Below, piece by piece: positions 8,202 to 17,951 of a stretch of DNA of 64,000 nt. Both the position numbers and the translations under genes were made by a program. How positions within the stretch are numbered: the stretch's first letter is position 1; each line of letters begins with the position of its first letter. A model generated the notes under the pieces. It made no database searches. It had not been told where the DNA came from and saw only the letters and a list, made by a program, of their open reading frames with translations. The DNA comes from Nitrobacteraceae bacterium AZCC 1564 (lineage in GTDB: Bacteria > Pseudomonadota > Alphaproteobacteria > Rhizobiales > Xanthobacteraceae), in assembly GCA_036924835.1 (NCBI GenBank), contig JBAGRR010000001.1:5223001-5287000 (forward strand), in the 5' to 3' direction.

Positions 8202-11200
8202 TCAGAACCGCCAGCTGAAGTTGCCCTTGATGGCGTTGGTGTGGCTTTGGTCGGCGAATTGGCCGCTCCAGGAGACGCCGAGGAAGGCATTGGGTGCGAC
8301 GGCATAGTCGAGCCCTGCTTCGGCAATCAGAGCATCGCGGGCAATCGGCGAGCCAGCCAGGGTGAAGGGCGATCCGGATTGGAACGCCAGCGTCGCGAGC
8401 GGCGTGACGTCACCAAACGCATGCCGCCAGCCCAACGTCCCGCGCGCTGTCAGGGTCTGTGTCAGCGCTGTCGCGCCGCGCAGACCGAGCGTTGAGTAGG
8501 TGGTGTCGAGCACCGTCGATCCAGTCACGGCGGCGAGGCCGAGTTCGTTGATGCCACCATCAACCCGCACGTAAGCAATGTTGAGGAAAGGCTCCAGCGC
8601 AGCGCCGTTGAAGGCGTAGGTGTGGCCAACCTCGCCGAACATCTGCGTCGTCTTCAAACCGTAGTCGCCGCGTTGGGTATCGACGAGATTGACCACGACG
8701 ACCTGTCGCGAGGTGAGGAGGTCGTTCCACGAGAAGCTGGCGCCGCCGCGCAGGCCCCAAGCGCCGAACTGTCCGCCGCCGTAAGCGGCGATGTGGTAGC
8801 TGTCGCTCGAGCCGGACGCGGCGATGTCGGGGGACTTGAAGCTGGAGTGGCTGTAGCCGCCCGCAAGACCCACACGCCAGAGGCCGTTGAAGGTGACATC
8901 GATGCCGGAGATCACGCCGCCGAGGGTGTGATCGGTCTTTGCGGCGTTGCCGTCACCCTTCAGCGTGCCGAGGCTGCCCAGCGCTTGCGCCCACACCGCA
9001 TAGACTTGCGCTGGCTGAAGGGCCGGTGGCGCCTTGGTGAACGGTAGCGCGGCATAGGCGTTGCGCGGGGTCTCCTCGGCATAGGACAGCGCGTTGCCTC
9101 CTTGCGCCAACGGCGTGCCGTAGGCGAAGTCCTGCCGCAGCCGGCCGGTCACGGCGTCGCGCAGATATTGCGACTGCTCCGACAATACGCCCGCCGCATT
9201 GGCATGGATCGCGGCGTTGCTGAGGCTGGTGAAGGCCGCACGCGCCTGGGCGTCGCTGGCACCCACCACCTGCTGCCACACCGGATTGCTGGTCGCTGCG
9301 GTGTCCAGCGCACCGGCCACCGCCTTCTCGTTGGGGGTCGATGCGAGATCGGCGAAGCCGGTCGCACTGCGCGCGGTGGAGAGGTAGCCGTTGAAGCCGT
9401 CGGTGCTGAGAGTAAAGGCGAGGAACGGGAAGTCGGCGGTGGCCAGCGTCGGCGCGGTCACCGTCAAGCCGCCGCCGGTGGTGAGCAGGGTGTAGGTCTT
9501 GCCCGGCAGCACCGGCGCCGATGCGGTGTTGGTGTCGTGGGCGATCTCGAACATCGAGCTTTGGATGTTGGCAGTGCCGGTCACTTCGATGCGGTCGCTG
9601 GTGGTGCCGTTGAGCTCCGCATAATATTTTGAATCGGGGCCCATATTGTAATTGCCATCGATATGGAGGGTGCCGATCGAATTACCTGGCGAGACGGTGC
9701 CGCCATTGACATTGACGTTGCCGAAGGTGCCGTTGCCGGACAGCGTGCCGCCTTTGTTGACATTGACGACTGATGAGCTTTTCAGCGAGCCGTTCACGTT
9801 CAGATTGCCGGCGTTGATATTTGTCGCGCCGGTGTAAGTCTGGATACCGGAGATCGTCAGCTTGCCGGTCCCGTTCTTGGTGAAGGTGCCGGCACCCGAG
9901 ACGACATCGGCATAGATGCCATCGAAGTTCTGATCGAAAATCAGGGCAGCGTTGTTCAGGATATTGCCCTTAAGACTGTTCGAGGTGCCTTGCAGTGTGC
10001 CGGCCGAGACAGTGGTGCCGCCGCTATAGTTGTTGTTGCCGGAGAGAGTCAGAGTGCCGGCGCCGATCTTGCTCAGGCTGCCTAGGCCAGTGATGTTGCC
10101 GGCGAATGTGCCGGCAGCGGCCTGGTCGAAGGTGACCGACCTGGCGATCGGGTTGTCGGCATTGCTGTCGAAGACGATATTGCCGCGCAGGCTCGTGGTG
10201 TTACCCTGTACCGTGCCGCCATTGTTTTGGATGTTGCCGGCGTAAGTATTGGCACCGGTGAGGATGAGCGTGCCGGCACCGATTTTGGTGATATTCGCGC
10301 CACTGACGATACCGCTCAGGGTCAACGCCTGGGTGGGGTCGACGATGAAGACACCGCCGACGCCGGTCAGAAAGACGTTGCGAGAGGTTGTGAAAGTTGC
10401 GGAGGCGCGGAGGGCGGCATTGTTGTCCAGGGTGACGCCTTTGCCGGCCGCGCCGAGCTTGTCATCGGAGTCGATACGCAGAGTTCCTCGCTGAACCAGC
10501 GTCCCACCGCTGTAGGTGTTCGTGCCCTGGAGCCAGAGCTCGCCATTGCCACTCTTGATGAACTGACCTGCGCCGCTGATGTTGCCGCTCCAGATGAGCG
10601 GGTGCAGTCCGACACCGATGCCGCCGGTGCCGGCGAGGGTAATGTTGCGACCGATGGTCGTGTTGGCCGCGGTGGCGTCAGTGCTTGCGACCGAACCGCC
10701 GTTCAACGTGATCCCGGCGCCGGCTGCGCCGAGGTTGGCGTCGGTGGTGAAACGTACCACGCCGCCGGTGACCGTCGTGCCACCCGAGTAGGTATTGATC
10801 CCGGACAGGATAAGGTCGCCACTGCCGGATTTGACAAGGGTGCCTGCACCGCTGATCACGCCGCCCCAGGTCAGCACACCTGGGTTGCCGTTGATCGCGC
10901 CAACCTGAAAGCCGCCGTTGTTTGTGATCGTGACGGGGCGGTTGACCGTTTGGTTGACGGTGCTCCCATTCACTGTCCCGATCGTGCCGTTGTTCAGAGT
11001 GATGCCGGCGCCCGAAGCGCCGAGGTTGGCATCGGAGAGGAACAGGAGCGCTCCGCCGTTGACCGTCGTGCCCCCGGAGTAAGTGTTGGTGCCTGAAAGC
11101 GTGACATCGCCGCTGCCGGATTTGATAAGAGAGCCGGTGCCTGAGATGTTGCCGGCATAAGTGCCGTTGTCCGTCTGATCAAAGACGACGGAGGCATTGT

Positions 11201-12458
11201 TGGTGATGTTACCTTGCAGGCCCACGGTATTTCCCTGCAGGATACCGCCGTTAACGATGGTCCCCCCCGAATAGGCATTTGCACCCGTGAGAATAAGTGT
11301 GCCGGCACCGTTCTTGACCAGAGACCAACTGCCTCCGCTCTTCGCTACGCCGGTTTGATCGGCTATGGCGTCGCTGATCGTCTGCGTGTCCGGGGAGTCG
11401 AAGCTGAGCGATCCGTTGCCCTGAAGGAAGATGCCCGATCCGTAGGCCTGGCCATTCTGACCACCGCTGCCACCGGCAACGGTATTTCCGGAAATGTTGA
11501 AGCCGGTCTGCTTTATGCTGAGGGTGCCACCCTGCTGGACGAAGATCGCGCCGCCCATGCCGGCGCCGCCACCCCCGCGCCCATCGTTGGAGCCATTGCC
11601 GCCGCCAAAGCCACCATTCCCCGGCGTGCCGCGTGATCCGATGGTGGAGAATTCGCTGCCAGCGCCCCCGCCGCCGCCGCCGAACCCGCCGTCCCCAGCT
11701 CGTGTCCATGCGGCGCCACCGCCGCCACCGCCGAAGCCACCAGCGCCTCCACCGCCAGTGCCTCCACCTCCTGCACCCGCGTTACCATCAAGAATTGAGC
11801 CGCCGTTTCCTCCGTTGCCGAACATGCCGCCGCCACCACCGCTGGTCCGGCCTTGGAGTCCACTAGGTTGGAACAGCCCGCCGCCATCGCCGCCACGCGC
11901 TTGGTTGTTTTGCAGGTAGACGTTAAACACCGTCACATTGGCGGAGCTCCCGATGAACAATGCACCACCCAGTCCGGCAGCGCCGCCGCCACCGGCGCCG
12001 CTGCCGCTGACGTTGCTACTCCCGTACCACCCGCTCCCGCCATTGCCGCCCTGGGCTACGCAATTGGCGATCTTGAGATTGAAGATCGAGACGGCGCCCG
12101 ACTGCACGAACAGGCCGCGATACTGGTTATTGCCGGAGAGCGTGAAATCATTGCCGCTGATGGTCACGTTGCGCTGCACCTGTGGCAGGTTGGAGGTCAA
12201 GGTGATGTTCGCGGTCAAACTGATGGTGTCGCCGTTTTGAGCGACGCTGATGGCATTCCGAAGTTGCATTTCGTTGGCGACGTTGATGTTGGCGGCATAG
12301 GCCGGCACCGCTGCCAATAGGGTCCCTGCCGCAAGGCATTTTGCCAGAACCAGGCGCGAGGCCGATCTCGATAGGAGGGAAAAGAGCCGATGCCGAGTTG
12401 CCGGCCGGGGCTTGCTGAGATTTGAGGACTGACTTTCCACCTGGACTGAACGCGACAT
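8202..12458 (-). CDS. Autotransporter with glycine-rich and PATR-repeat passenger (type Va secretion)
   Basis: A large surface protein of about 1418 residues. An extended, basic N-terminus precedes a signal peptide ending near AYAANI. A beta-helix start (NDFTLSGNN) leads into a long Gly-rich tract (GGGG, about 170-320), then repeated autotransporter-associated strands of the form GAGTLILTGANTYSGGT. A pertactin-like segment with the GNSIGTLHIDGNY motif precedes the roughly 280-residue C-terminal barrel, which ends in FSWRF as BAM substrates do. I prefer ATG 12458 (MSRSVQVES), because the conserved promoter block shared with the neighbouring autotransporter overlaps the farther upstream ATG at 12521. 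The barrel is almost identical to that of the adjacent autotransporter. Confidence 0.85.
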   Translation of the reverse strand: MSRSVQVESQSSNLSKPRPATRHRLFSLLSRSASRLVLAKCLAAGTLLAAVPAYAANINVANEMQLRNAISVAQNGDTISLTANITLTSNLPQVQRNVTISGNDFTLSGNNQYRGLFVQSGAVSIFNLKIANCVAQGGNGGSGWYGSSNVSGSGAGGGGAAGLGGALFIGSSANVTVFNVYLQNNQARGGDGGGLFQPSGLQGRTSGGGGGMFGNGGNGGSILDGNAGAGGGGTGGGGAGGFGGGGGGAAWTRAGDGGFGGGGGGAGSEFSTIGSRGTPGNGGFGGGNGSNDGRGGGGAGMGGAIFVQQGGTLSIKQTGFNISGNTVAGGSGGQNGQAYGSGIFLQGNGSLSFDSPDTQTISDAIADQTGVAKSGGSWSLVKNGAGTLILTGANAYSGGTIVNGGILQGNTVGLQGNITNNASVVFDQTDNGTYAGNISGTGSLIKSGSGDVTLSGTNTYSGGTTVNGGALLFLSDANLGASGAGITLNNGTIGTVNGSTVNQTVNRPVTITNNGGFQVGAINGNPGVLTWGGVISGAGTLVKSGSGDLILSGINTYSGGTTVTGGVVRFTTDANLGAAGAGITLNGGSVASTDATAANTTIGRNITLAGTGGIGVGLHPLIWSGNISGAGQFIKSGNGELWLQGTNTYSGGTLVQRGTLRIDSDDKLGAAGKGVTLDNNAALRASATFTTSRNVFLTGVGGVFIVDPTQALTLSGIVSGANITKIGAGTLILTGANTYAGNIQNNGGTVQGNTTSLRGNIVFDSNADNPIARSVTFDQAAAGTFAGNITGLGSLSKIGAGTLTLSGNNNYSGGTTVSAGTLQGTSNSLKGNILNNAALIFDQNFDGIYADVVSGAGTFTKNGTGKLTISGIQTYTGATNINAGNLNVNGSLKSSSVVNVNKGGTLSGNGTFGNVNVNGGTVSPGNSIGTLHIDGNYNMGPDSKYYAELNGTTSDRIEVTGTANIQSSMFEIAHDTNTASAPVLPGKTYTLLTTGGGLTVTAPTLATADFPFLAFTLSTDGFNGYLSTARSATGFADLASTPNEKAVAGALDTAATSNPVWQQVVGASDAQARAAFTSLSNAAIHANAAGVLSEQSQYLRDAVTGRLRQDFAYGTPLAQGGNALSYAEETPRNAYAALPFTKAPPALQPAQVYAVWAQALGSLGTLKGDGNAAKTDHTLGGVISGIDVTFNGLWRVGLAGGYSHSSFKSPDIAASGSSDSYHIAAYGGGQFGAWGLRGGASFSWNDLLTSRQVVVVNLVDTQRGDYGLKTTQMFGEVGHTYAFNGAALEPFLNIAYVRVDGGINELGLAAVTGSTVLDTTYSTLGLRGATALTQTLTARGTLGWRHAFGDVTPLATLAFQSGSPFTLAGSPIARDALIAEAGLDYAVAPNAFLGVSWSGQFADQSHTNAIKGNFSWRF

Positions 12459-12505
12459 GCTACCCACCACTTGCACATTCACCGGCAACCGAGCCGATGC
12501 GAGTG

Positions 12506-12652
12506 TTGCCGTAGCAGCCAATTGTTTGCACAGTATTTGAAAGCGGCCCGAGATGCCCTATCGAGATAGGGCGTGACACACGTCAACCCGCTGATGAGGC
12601 ATGCGCGCAACAGTGATCAGGTTGCGGTCATCACACTCGTGTCCCGAATCCA
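12506..12652 (-). promoter_or_regulatory. Upstream block shared by both autotransporter genes, copy 1
   Basis: About 140 bases upstream of this autotransporter match the region at 17659-17797 upstream of the second one. The block includes GCAGCCAATTGTTTG, the dyad CCCTATCGAGATAGGG (12556-12571) and CAACAGTGATCAGG, and then runs into remnants of a hairpin element. The dyad is a plausible operator, and the conserved AT-rich AAACAATTGGCTGCTA could be the promoter core. Both interpretations are inference from conservation. Confidence 0.6.
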
Positions 12653-12703
12653 ACGTTCGCACAGGCTTGCGGCTTGTTCGGATGCGAACTTCTGAGTCAT
12701 CAC
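12639..12703. repeat. Single hybrid hairpin element (A/C left arm, C loop, B right arm)
   Basis: The left part GTGTCCCGAATCC matches the outer arm of A/C hairpins, the middle ACAGGCTTGCGGCTTGTTCGGAT matches the C loop, and the right arm GCGAACTTCTGA matches the outer arm of B. It can be explained as a deletion between the GCGAACTT cores of the two hairpins of one module. The flanking TA dinucleotides are eroded. Confidence 0.65.
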
Positions 12704-12731
12704 AGAAGAGCAGAGCAGCCGTCTCCAAATT

Positions 12732-12756
12732 AAAACCCCGGCGAACCGGGGTCTTG
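12732..12756 (-). terminator. Rho-independent terminator of the second autotransporter
   Basis: The stem CCCCGG/CCGGGG (12736-12741 and 12746-12751) with a CGAA loop is followed, on the minus strand, by a short T run (12735-12732). It lies just past the stop codon of the 12771-17471 gene. An identical stem-loop occurs at 27241-27256. Confidence 0.8.
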
Positions 12757-12770
12757 TTGTGAGGCTGACA

Positions 12771-15700
12771 TCAGAACCGCCAGCTGAAGTTGCCCTTGAG
12801 GGCGTTGGTGTGGCTTTGATCGGCGAACTGGCCGCTCCAGGAGACGCCGAGGAAGGCATTGGGGGCGACGGCTAAGTCGAGCCCCGCCTCAGTGACGAGA
12901 GCATCACGTGCAATCGGCGAACCGGCCAACGTGAAGGGCGACCCGGATTGAAACGCCAGCGTCGCCAGCGGCGTGACGTCACCAAACGCATGCCGCCAGC
13001 CCAGCGTCCCGCGTGCTGTCAGGGTCTGCGTCAACGCCGTCGCGCCGCGCAGGCCAAGTGTGGTGTAGGTGGTATCGAGCACCGTCGATCCGGTAACCGC
13101 CGCGAGGCCGAGTTCGTTGATGCCGCCATCGACGCGCACGTAAGCGATGTTCGCGAAGGGCTCCAGTGCAGCGCCGTTGAAGGCATAGGTGTGGCCAACC
13201 TCGCCGAACACCTGTGTCGTCTTCAGGCCATCATCGCCGCGTTGGGTGTCGATGATATTGACCACGGCAATCTGTCGCGAGGTGAGCACGTCGTTCCACG
13301 AGAAGCTGGCGCCGCCGCGCAGGCCCCAAGCGCCGAACTGTCCGCCGCCGTAAGCGGCGATGTGGTAGCTGTCGCTCGAGCCGGACGCGGCGATGTCGGG
13401 GGACTTGAAGCTGGAGTGGCTGTAGCCGCCCGCAAGACCCACACGCCAGATGCCGTTGAAGGTGATATCGATGCCGGAGATCACGCCGCCGAGGTTGTGA
13501 TCGGTCTTGGCGGCATTGCCGTCGCCCTGGAGCGTGCCGAGGCTGCCCAGCGCTTGCGCCCACACCGCATAGACTTGCGCTGGCTGAAGGGCCGGTGGCG
13601 CCTTGGTGAACGGTAGCGCGGCATAGGCGTTGCGCGGGGTCTCCTCGGCATAGGACAGCGCGTTGCCTCCTTGCGCCAACGGCGTGCCGTAGGCGAAGTC
13701 CTGCCGCAACCGGCCGGTGACGGCATCGCGCAGATATTGCGACTGCTCCGACAACACGCCCGCCGCGTTGGCGTGGATCGCGGCGTTGCTGAGGCTGGTG
13801 AAGGCCGCGCGGGCTTGGGATGCGCTGGCGCCTACAACCTGCTGCCACAAGGGATTGCTGGCCGCCATTGTATCCAGCGCGCCGGCCACGGCTTTCTCGT
13901 TGGGCGTTGAAGCGAGATCAGCGAAGCCGATCGCGTTGCGCGCGGTGGTCAGGTAGCCGTTGAAGGCGTCGGTGCTCAAGGTAAAGCCGAGGAACGGGAA
14001 ATCGGCGGTCGCGAGGGTGGGGGATGTCACCGTCAAGCCGCCTCCGGTCGTGAGCACCGTGTAGGTCTTGCCCGGCAGCACCGGCGCCGATGCGGTGTTG
14101 GTGTCATGCGCGATCTCGAAAATCGAACTTTGGATGTTCGCGTTGCCGGTTACTGCGATGCGGTCGCTGGTCGTGCCGTTGAGCTGGACATGATAGGTCG
14201 AGCCAGTCCCCATGGTGAGATCGCCGTTGATATGGAGAGTCCCGACGGAATTTCCCGGCGAGACGGTGCCGGCGTTGATCGTGGTGTTGCCGGTCACAGT
14301 GCCGTCGCCAGTGAGCATGCCGCCCGCGTTCACGGCGATCGTATCCGCCCGGACCTCGCTCCCGGCCTCGACGCCCAGCGTGCCATTGTTCACCACGAAA
14401 GAAGTCGGCGTGGCCTGACCCAAATCCCCCGCCAACACGCCATAGACTGCATTGTGCCGCACCGTGAAAGTCGTGCCACTCTCGACTGTCGTTGCGCCAT
14501 AGACCTGCGACCAGCGGTCGGTCTGAGTGTTGTAGTGCGAGCCATCGAAAATCATCGATCCGCCACCCGTCGCGGTGACCGTAAGCAGGCCATTCACGGC
14601 ACTGTTCTGGATCGGGTCGTAAAAAGCCATGGCGTTGCCGGCCGTGTTGAGGGTCAGCGTGTGGCCGCCGCCTCCGTTGTCCAGGTAGATAGCGTTGGCC
14701 TGCGACGTTCCCGCTGTGCCTTGGGTATTGCCCGAGAAGGTGATGTTGCCGCCAGTGGCATTCAGCGTGACATTGCCGCCAGCCCAGATCGCGCCGCCTT
14801 GCTGGCCGGCCTTGTTGCCGGTGACGGTATCGGTCGTGGTGCTGGTCAGGGTGAAGTCGCTCGCGGCATAGACAGCGCCGCCGTTGCCGTTGGTCGCCGT
14901 ATTGCTGCTGATGTCCGTGCCGAACAGGGTGACGCCGCCCAGGGCAAAGATTGCACCGCCGTCGGTGCCCGCGGTATTGCCGGTGAGGGTCAGCGTACCG
15001 GCGTTGTTGAGAGTGCTGCCGATACTCACGTTGCCGTTTGCATAGATCGCGCCACCATTGATGGTCGCACTGTTGTTTTCCAGCGTGACATTGCCCGAGG
15101 TGGTCGCGACGCTGACGTCGCCATTGCCGACGAACAGCGCGCCGCCTTGCGAAGCGGTGTTGCCGTTCGCGGTCAGGTTGTCGGTGATGCTGATCCCGCG
15201 GTCCGAGGCGATCGCGCCGCCGTTGCCGGCAGTGTTAGCGCTGGCGTTCAGCGAGCCGACGATCGTGACGGTGCCATTGCCGCCGCCCGCGTGGATGGCG
15301 CCACCAAAACCGGCGGCGGTGTTGTGGTTCAGCGTGGTGTTGCCATTGATGAGGACATTGGCTTCCGTATTGATGGCGCCGCCGCTGCCATTCGTCGCGG
15401 TGTTGCTGTCCGCCGTCAACGCGCCGGTGATGCGGATACTGTTGAGTCCGTAAATTGCGCCGCCGTTAAAGGTGGCGTTGTTGTTCTTTAGCCTCACGAC
15501 GGCGGCATTGCTGGCGCTGCCGATGGTCACGTCGCCGTTCGCATAGATCGCGCCACCGTCAACCGTCGCAGTGTTGTTTTCCAGCGTGACTTTGCCCGAG
15601 GTGGCTGCGAGGCTGACGTTGCCGTTCCCGACGAACAGCGCGCCGCCACGTGAACCGGTGTTGCCGTTCGCAGTCAGGTTGTCGGTGATGCTGATACCGC

Positions 15701-17471
15701 GGTCCGAGGCGATCGCGCCGCCGTTGCCCGCAGCGTTACCGCTCGCCTTCAGCGAGCCGGCGATCGTGACGGTGCCATTGCCGCCGCCTGCGTGGATGGC
15801 GCCGCCAAAACCAGCGGCGGTGTTGTGGTTTAGCGTGGTGTTGCCATTGATGAGGACATTGCCTTCCGTATTGATGGCGCCGCCGCTCCCGGTGATGGCG
15901 GTGTTGCTGTTCGCCGTCAACGCGCCGGTGATGTGGACACCTGTCCCCGCGTATATTGCGCCGCCGCCATCTGTGGCGCTGTTGTTGGTAAGTGTGATGC
16001 CGGCCGTCGCGTTGGCGACGAGCATGGCAATGCCGTCAGTCGCATCGATCGCGCCACCGCTGCCAATCGTCGCCTTGTTGCCGGTCAGGGTGATGGTGCC
16101 GTTCGCGTTGCCGATATTGACGTTGTTATTCGTATCGATCGCGCCGCCCCAAGTCGCGGTGTTGTTCGTCATCGTGACGTTACCGCGCGTGGTCGCGAGA
16201 CTGATGTTGCCATCCTCGGCGGCAATCGCGCCGCCATATTGCCCCGCGGTGTTGTTGCTCATGTTGACGTCGCCGCCGTCCTGCGTGACGCCAGTCAACC
16301 CATTCAATCCGCCGCCGTCGCCGTTGATGGCGGTGTTGTTGTTTGCCGTCACCGCGCCGGTGATGCTGATACCGCCGTCCGCGTAAATTGCGCCGCCGTT
16401 GTTGGCAGTGTTACCGCTCGCGTTCAGCGAGCCGGCGATCGTGGCGGTGCCATTGCCGCCGCCTGCGTGGATGGCGCCGCCAAAAGCACCGGCGGTGTTC
16501 TGGGTTAGCGTTGTGTTGCCATTGATGAGGACATTGCCGTCCGTGCTGATCGCGCCGCCGCTGCCATTGGCGGTGTTGTTGTTCGCCGTCAATGCGCCGG
16601 TAATGCGGATCCCGTCGTGTCCGTAAATTGCGCCGCCGCCATCGGCGGCACTATTGTTAGAAAGTGTGATGCCGGCCGTCGTGTTGGCGACGAGCGTGAC
16701 AACGCCGTCAAACGCATCGATCGCACCGCCGCTGCCAGCCGTTGCCTTGTTGCCGGTCAGGGTGATGGTGCCGTTCGCGTTGCCGATGGTGACGTCAATT
16801 GCATCAATCGCGCCGCCCCAAGTCGCGGTGTTGTTCGTCAAGGTGACGTTACCCTGCGTGGTGGCAAGACTGACGCTGCCATTTTCGGCGGCAATCGCGC
16901 CGCCATAGCCACCCGCGGTGTTGTTGCTCATGCTGACATCGCCGTTAACTTGCGTGACGCCAGTCAATCCATTCAGTACACCTCCGTCGCCACTGACATT
17001 CGCCCCTGTGAAGGTGATTGGTCCCCCGGCGAGGTTCAGGATGACGGTACTGGCGGCAGTGAACAGCGATGTCGAAATGCCGCCGATCGTGACCGTGCTC
17101 CCGCCCGAAGCGCCATTGATGGTGAGATCGGCCGACCCCGGTGCCGCCCCCGTGGGAAGGGTCATCGCGACGTCGCCCGTGGCGGTGGCCCCTTGGAGGT
17201 TTATGGTGTCGCCGCCGTTGGGGGATGCAGGAACACCGGCGCCGGAAAAGCTCTGACCGTCACCCACGTTATATGCCTGCGCCCGCGCCGGGGTCGCGAC
17301 CGGCAGGACGACAAGGAGCCCGACCAAAGCTGTCGAGCAGAGCAGCGCGTGTCTGAGAAGGCCAGAGCAACGATGCGGCCGATCGTGGCGGGGAAAAGCT
17401 GCCGTTTGCGCGGCTTCATTACGCCCGCAAAGGCGGAGGGCATGGACGTTTCTGGTCTGTTCAGTCTTCAT
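12771..17471 (-). CDS. Giant autotransporter with Pmp-like GGAI repeat passenger
   Basis: A surface protein of about 1566 residues. A long basic N-terminus precedes a signal peptide ending PARAQA. The passenger is a right-handed beta-helix of dozens of short repeats of the type NNTATWGGAIDA, similar to the GG(A/I/L) repeats of chlamydial Pmp adhesins. Blocks beginning LNGLTGVTQ and HAGGGNGT recur, indicating large internal duplications. The C-terminal 430 residues, including the barrel ending FSWRF, are nearly identical to the neighbouring autotransporter. ATG 17471 has GGGA seven bases upstream; an in-frame ATG lies at 17486. It likely functions in adhesion or surface interaction. Confidence 0.85.
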   Translation of the reverse strand: MKTEQTRNVHALRLCGRNEAAQTAAFPRHDRPHRCSGLLRHALLCSTALVGLLVVLPVATPARAQAYNVGDGQSFSGAGVPASPNGGDTINLQGATATGDVAMTLPTGAAPGSADLTINGASGGSTVTIGGISTSLFTAASTVILNLAGGPITFTGANVSGDGGVLNGLTGVTQVNGDVSMSNNTAGGYGGAIAAENGSVSLATTQGNVTLTNNTATWGGAIDAIDVTIGNANGTITLTGNKATAGSGGAIDAFDGVVTLVANTTAGITLSNNSAADGGGAIYGHDGIRITGALTANNNTANGSGGAISTDGNVLINGNTTLTQNTAGAFGGAIHAGGGNGTATIAGSLNASGNTANNGGAIYADGGISITGAVTANNNTAINGDGGGLNGLTGVTQDGGDVNMSNNTAGQYGGAIAAEDGNISLATTRGNVTMTNNTATWGGAIDTNNNVNIGNANGTITLTGNKATIGSGGAIDATDGIAMLVANATAGITLTNNSATDGGGAIYAGTGVHITGALTANSNTAITGSGGAINTEGNVLINGNTTLNHNTAAGFGGAIHAGGGNGTVTIAGSLKASGNAAGNGGAIASDRGISITDNLTANGNTGSRGGALFVGNGNVSLAATSGKVTLENNTATVDGGAIYANGDVTIGSASNAAVVRLKNNNATFNGGAIYGLNSIRITGALTADSNTATNGSGGAINTEANVLINGNTTLNHNTAAGFGGAIHAGGGNGTVTIVGSLNASANTAGNGGAIASDRGISITDNLTANGNTASQGGALFVGNGDVSVATTSGNVTLENNSATINGGAIYANGNVSIGSTLNNAGTLTLTGNTAGTDGGAIFALGGVTLFGTDISSNTATNGNGGAVYAASDFTLTSTTTDTVTGNKAGQQGGAIWAGGNVTLNATGGNITFSGNTQGTAGTSQANAIYLDNGGGGHTLTLNTAGNAMAFYDPIQNSAVNGLLTVTATGGGSMIFDGSHYNTQTDRWSQVYGATTVESGTTFTVRHNAVYGVLAGDLGQATPTSFVVNNGTLGVEAGSEVRADTIAVNAGGMLTGDGTVTGNTTINAGTVSPGNSVGTLHINGDLTMGTGSTYHVQLNGTTSDRIAVTGNANIQSSIFEIAHDTNTASAPVLPGKTYTVLTTGGGLTVTSPTLATADFPFLGFTLSTDAFNGYLTTARNAIGFADLASTPNEKAVAGALDTMAASNPLWQQVVGASASQARAAFTSLSNAAIHANAAGVLSEQSQYLRDAVTGRLRQDFAYGTPLAQGGNALSYAEETPRNAYAALPFTKAPPALQPAQVYAVWAQALGSLGTLQGDGNAAKTDHNLGGVISGIDITFNGIWRVGLAGGYSHSSFKSPDIAASGSSDSYHIAAYGGGQFGAWGLRGGASFSWNDVLTSRQIAVVNIIDTQRGDDGLKTTQVFGEVGHTYAFNGAALEPFANIAYVRVDGGINELGLAAVTGSTVLDTTYTTLGLRGATALTQTLTARGTLGWRHAFGDVTPLATLAFQSGSPFTLAGSPIARDALVTEAGLDLAVAPNAFLGVSWSGQFADQSHTNALKGNFSWRF

Positions 17472-17658
17472 CAAACATTCCCACATTCCCGACTGATGCC
17501 GGAAAGGTCTTCAAAACAGGCCGTTTTGCCGTGGGATTTTCCGGATGTCCGGATGGCTCGCCGTGCTGCGGGGAGGATTTCGGCATACCGAGGATCACTC
17601 TGGACCTGATGCTGGTGAGCGGCTTTTTGGGATGCCTACCTACGACCAAAAACGGAGT

Positions 17659-17803
17659 CGTTGCCTAGCAGCCAATTGTTTGTCCAATATTTGAGGACCA
17701 CAGGACGCCCCCTATCGGGGTAGGGCGTGAACCACATCAACCCGGTGACGTGGCATCCGGGCAACAGTGGTCAGGCTATGAGTGTCCCGAGTCCAAAGTT
17801 CGT
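17659..17803 (-). promoter_or_regulatory. Upstream block shared by both autotransporter genes, copy 2, with hairpin remnant
   Basis: This block matches 12506-12652. It has CTAGCAGCCAATTGTTTG, the dyad CCCTATCGGGGTAGGG (17710-17725) and CAACAGTGGTCAGG, and ends in a half hairpin element GTGTCCCGAGTCCAAAGTTCG (17782-17803 region). The leader from here to the start codon is about 190 bases. The remaining 150 bases to the next gene hold nothing recognised. Confidence 0.6.
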
Positions 17804-17951
17804 GGAGTCGCCGATTTTCTACAGCAAGGATTTGGAAGGACCTTGGCGGCATCGCCGGCGCTGCATCTCGCCAAGCGGGAGGGAAGGACTTCGTTTATGC
17901 CAGCGAAGTCGGCAGCGGTTTCAACCGAAAATCACCCAATGGGAATCCGGA

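Noticed and set aside
11494-11919. Proline-rich plus-strand open frame
   Set aside because: It is the antisense of the glycine-rich tract of the autotransporter; no ribosome site or promoter.
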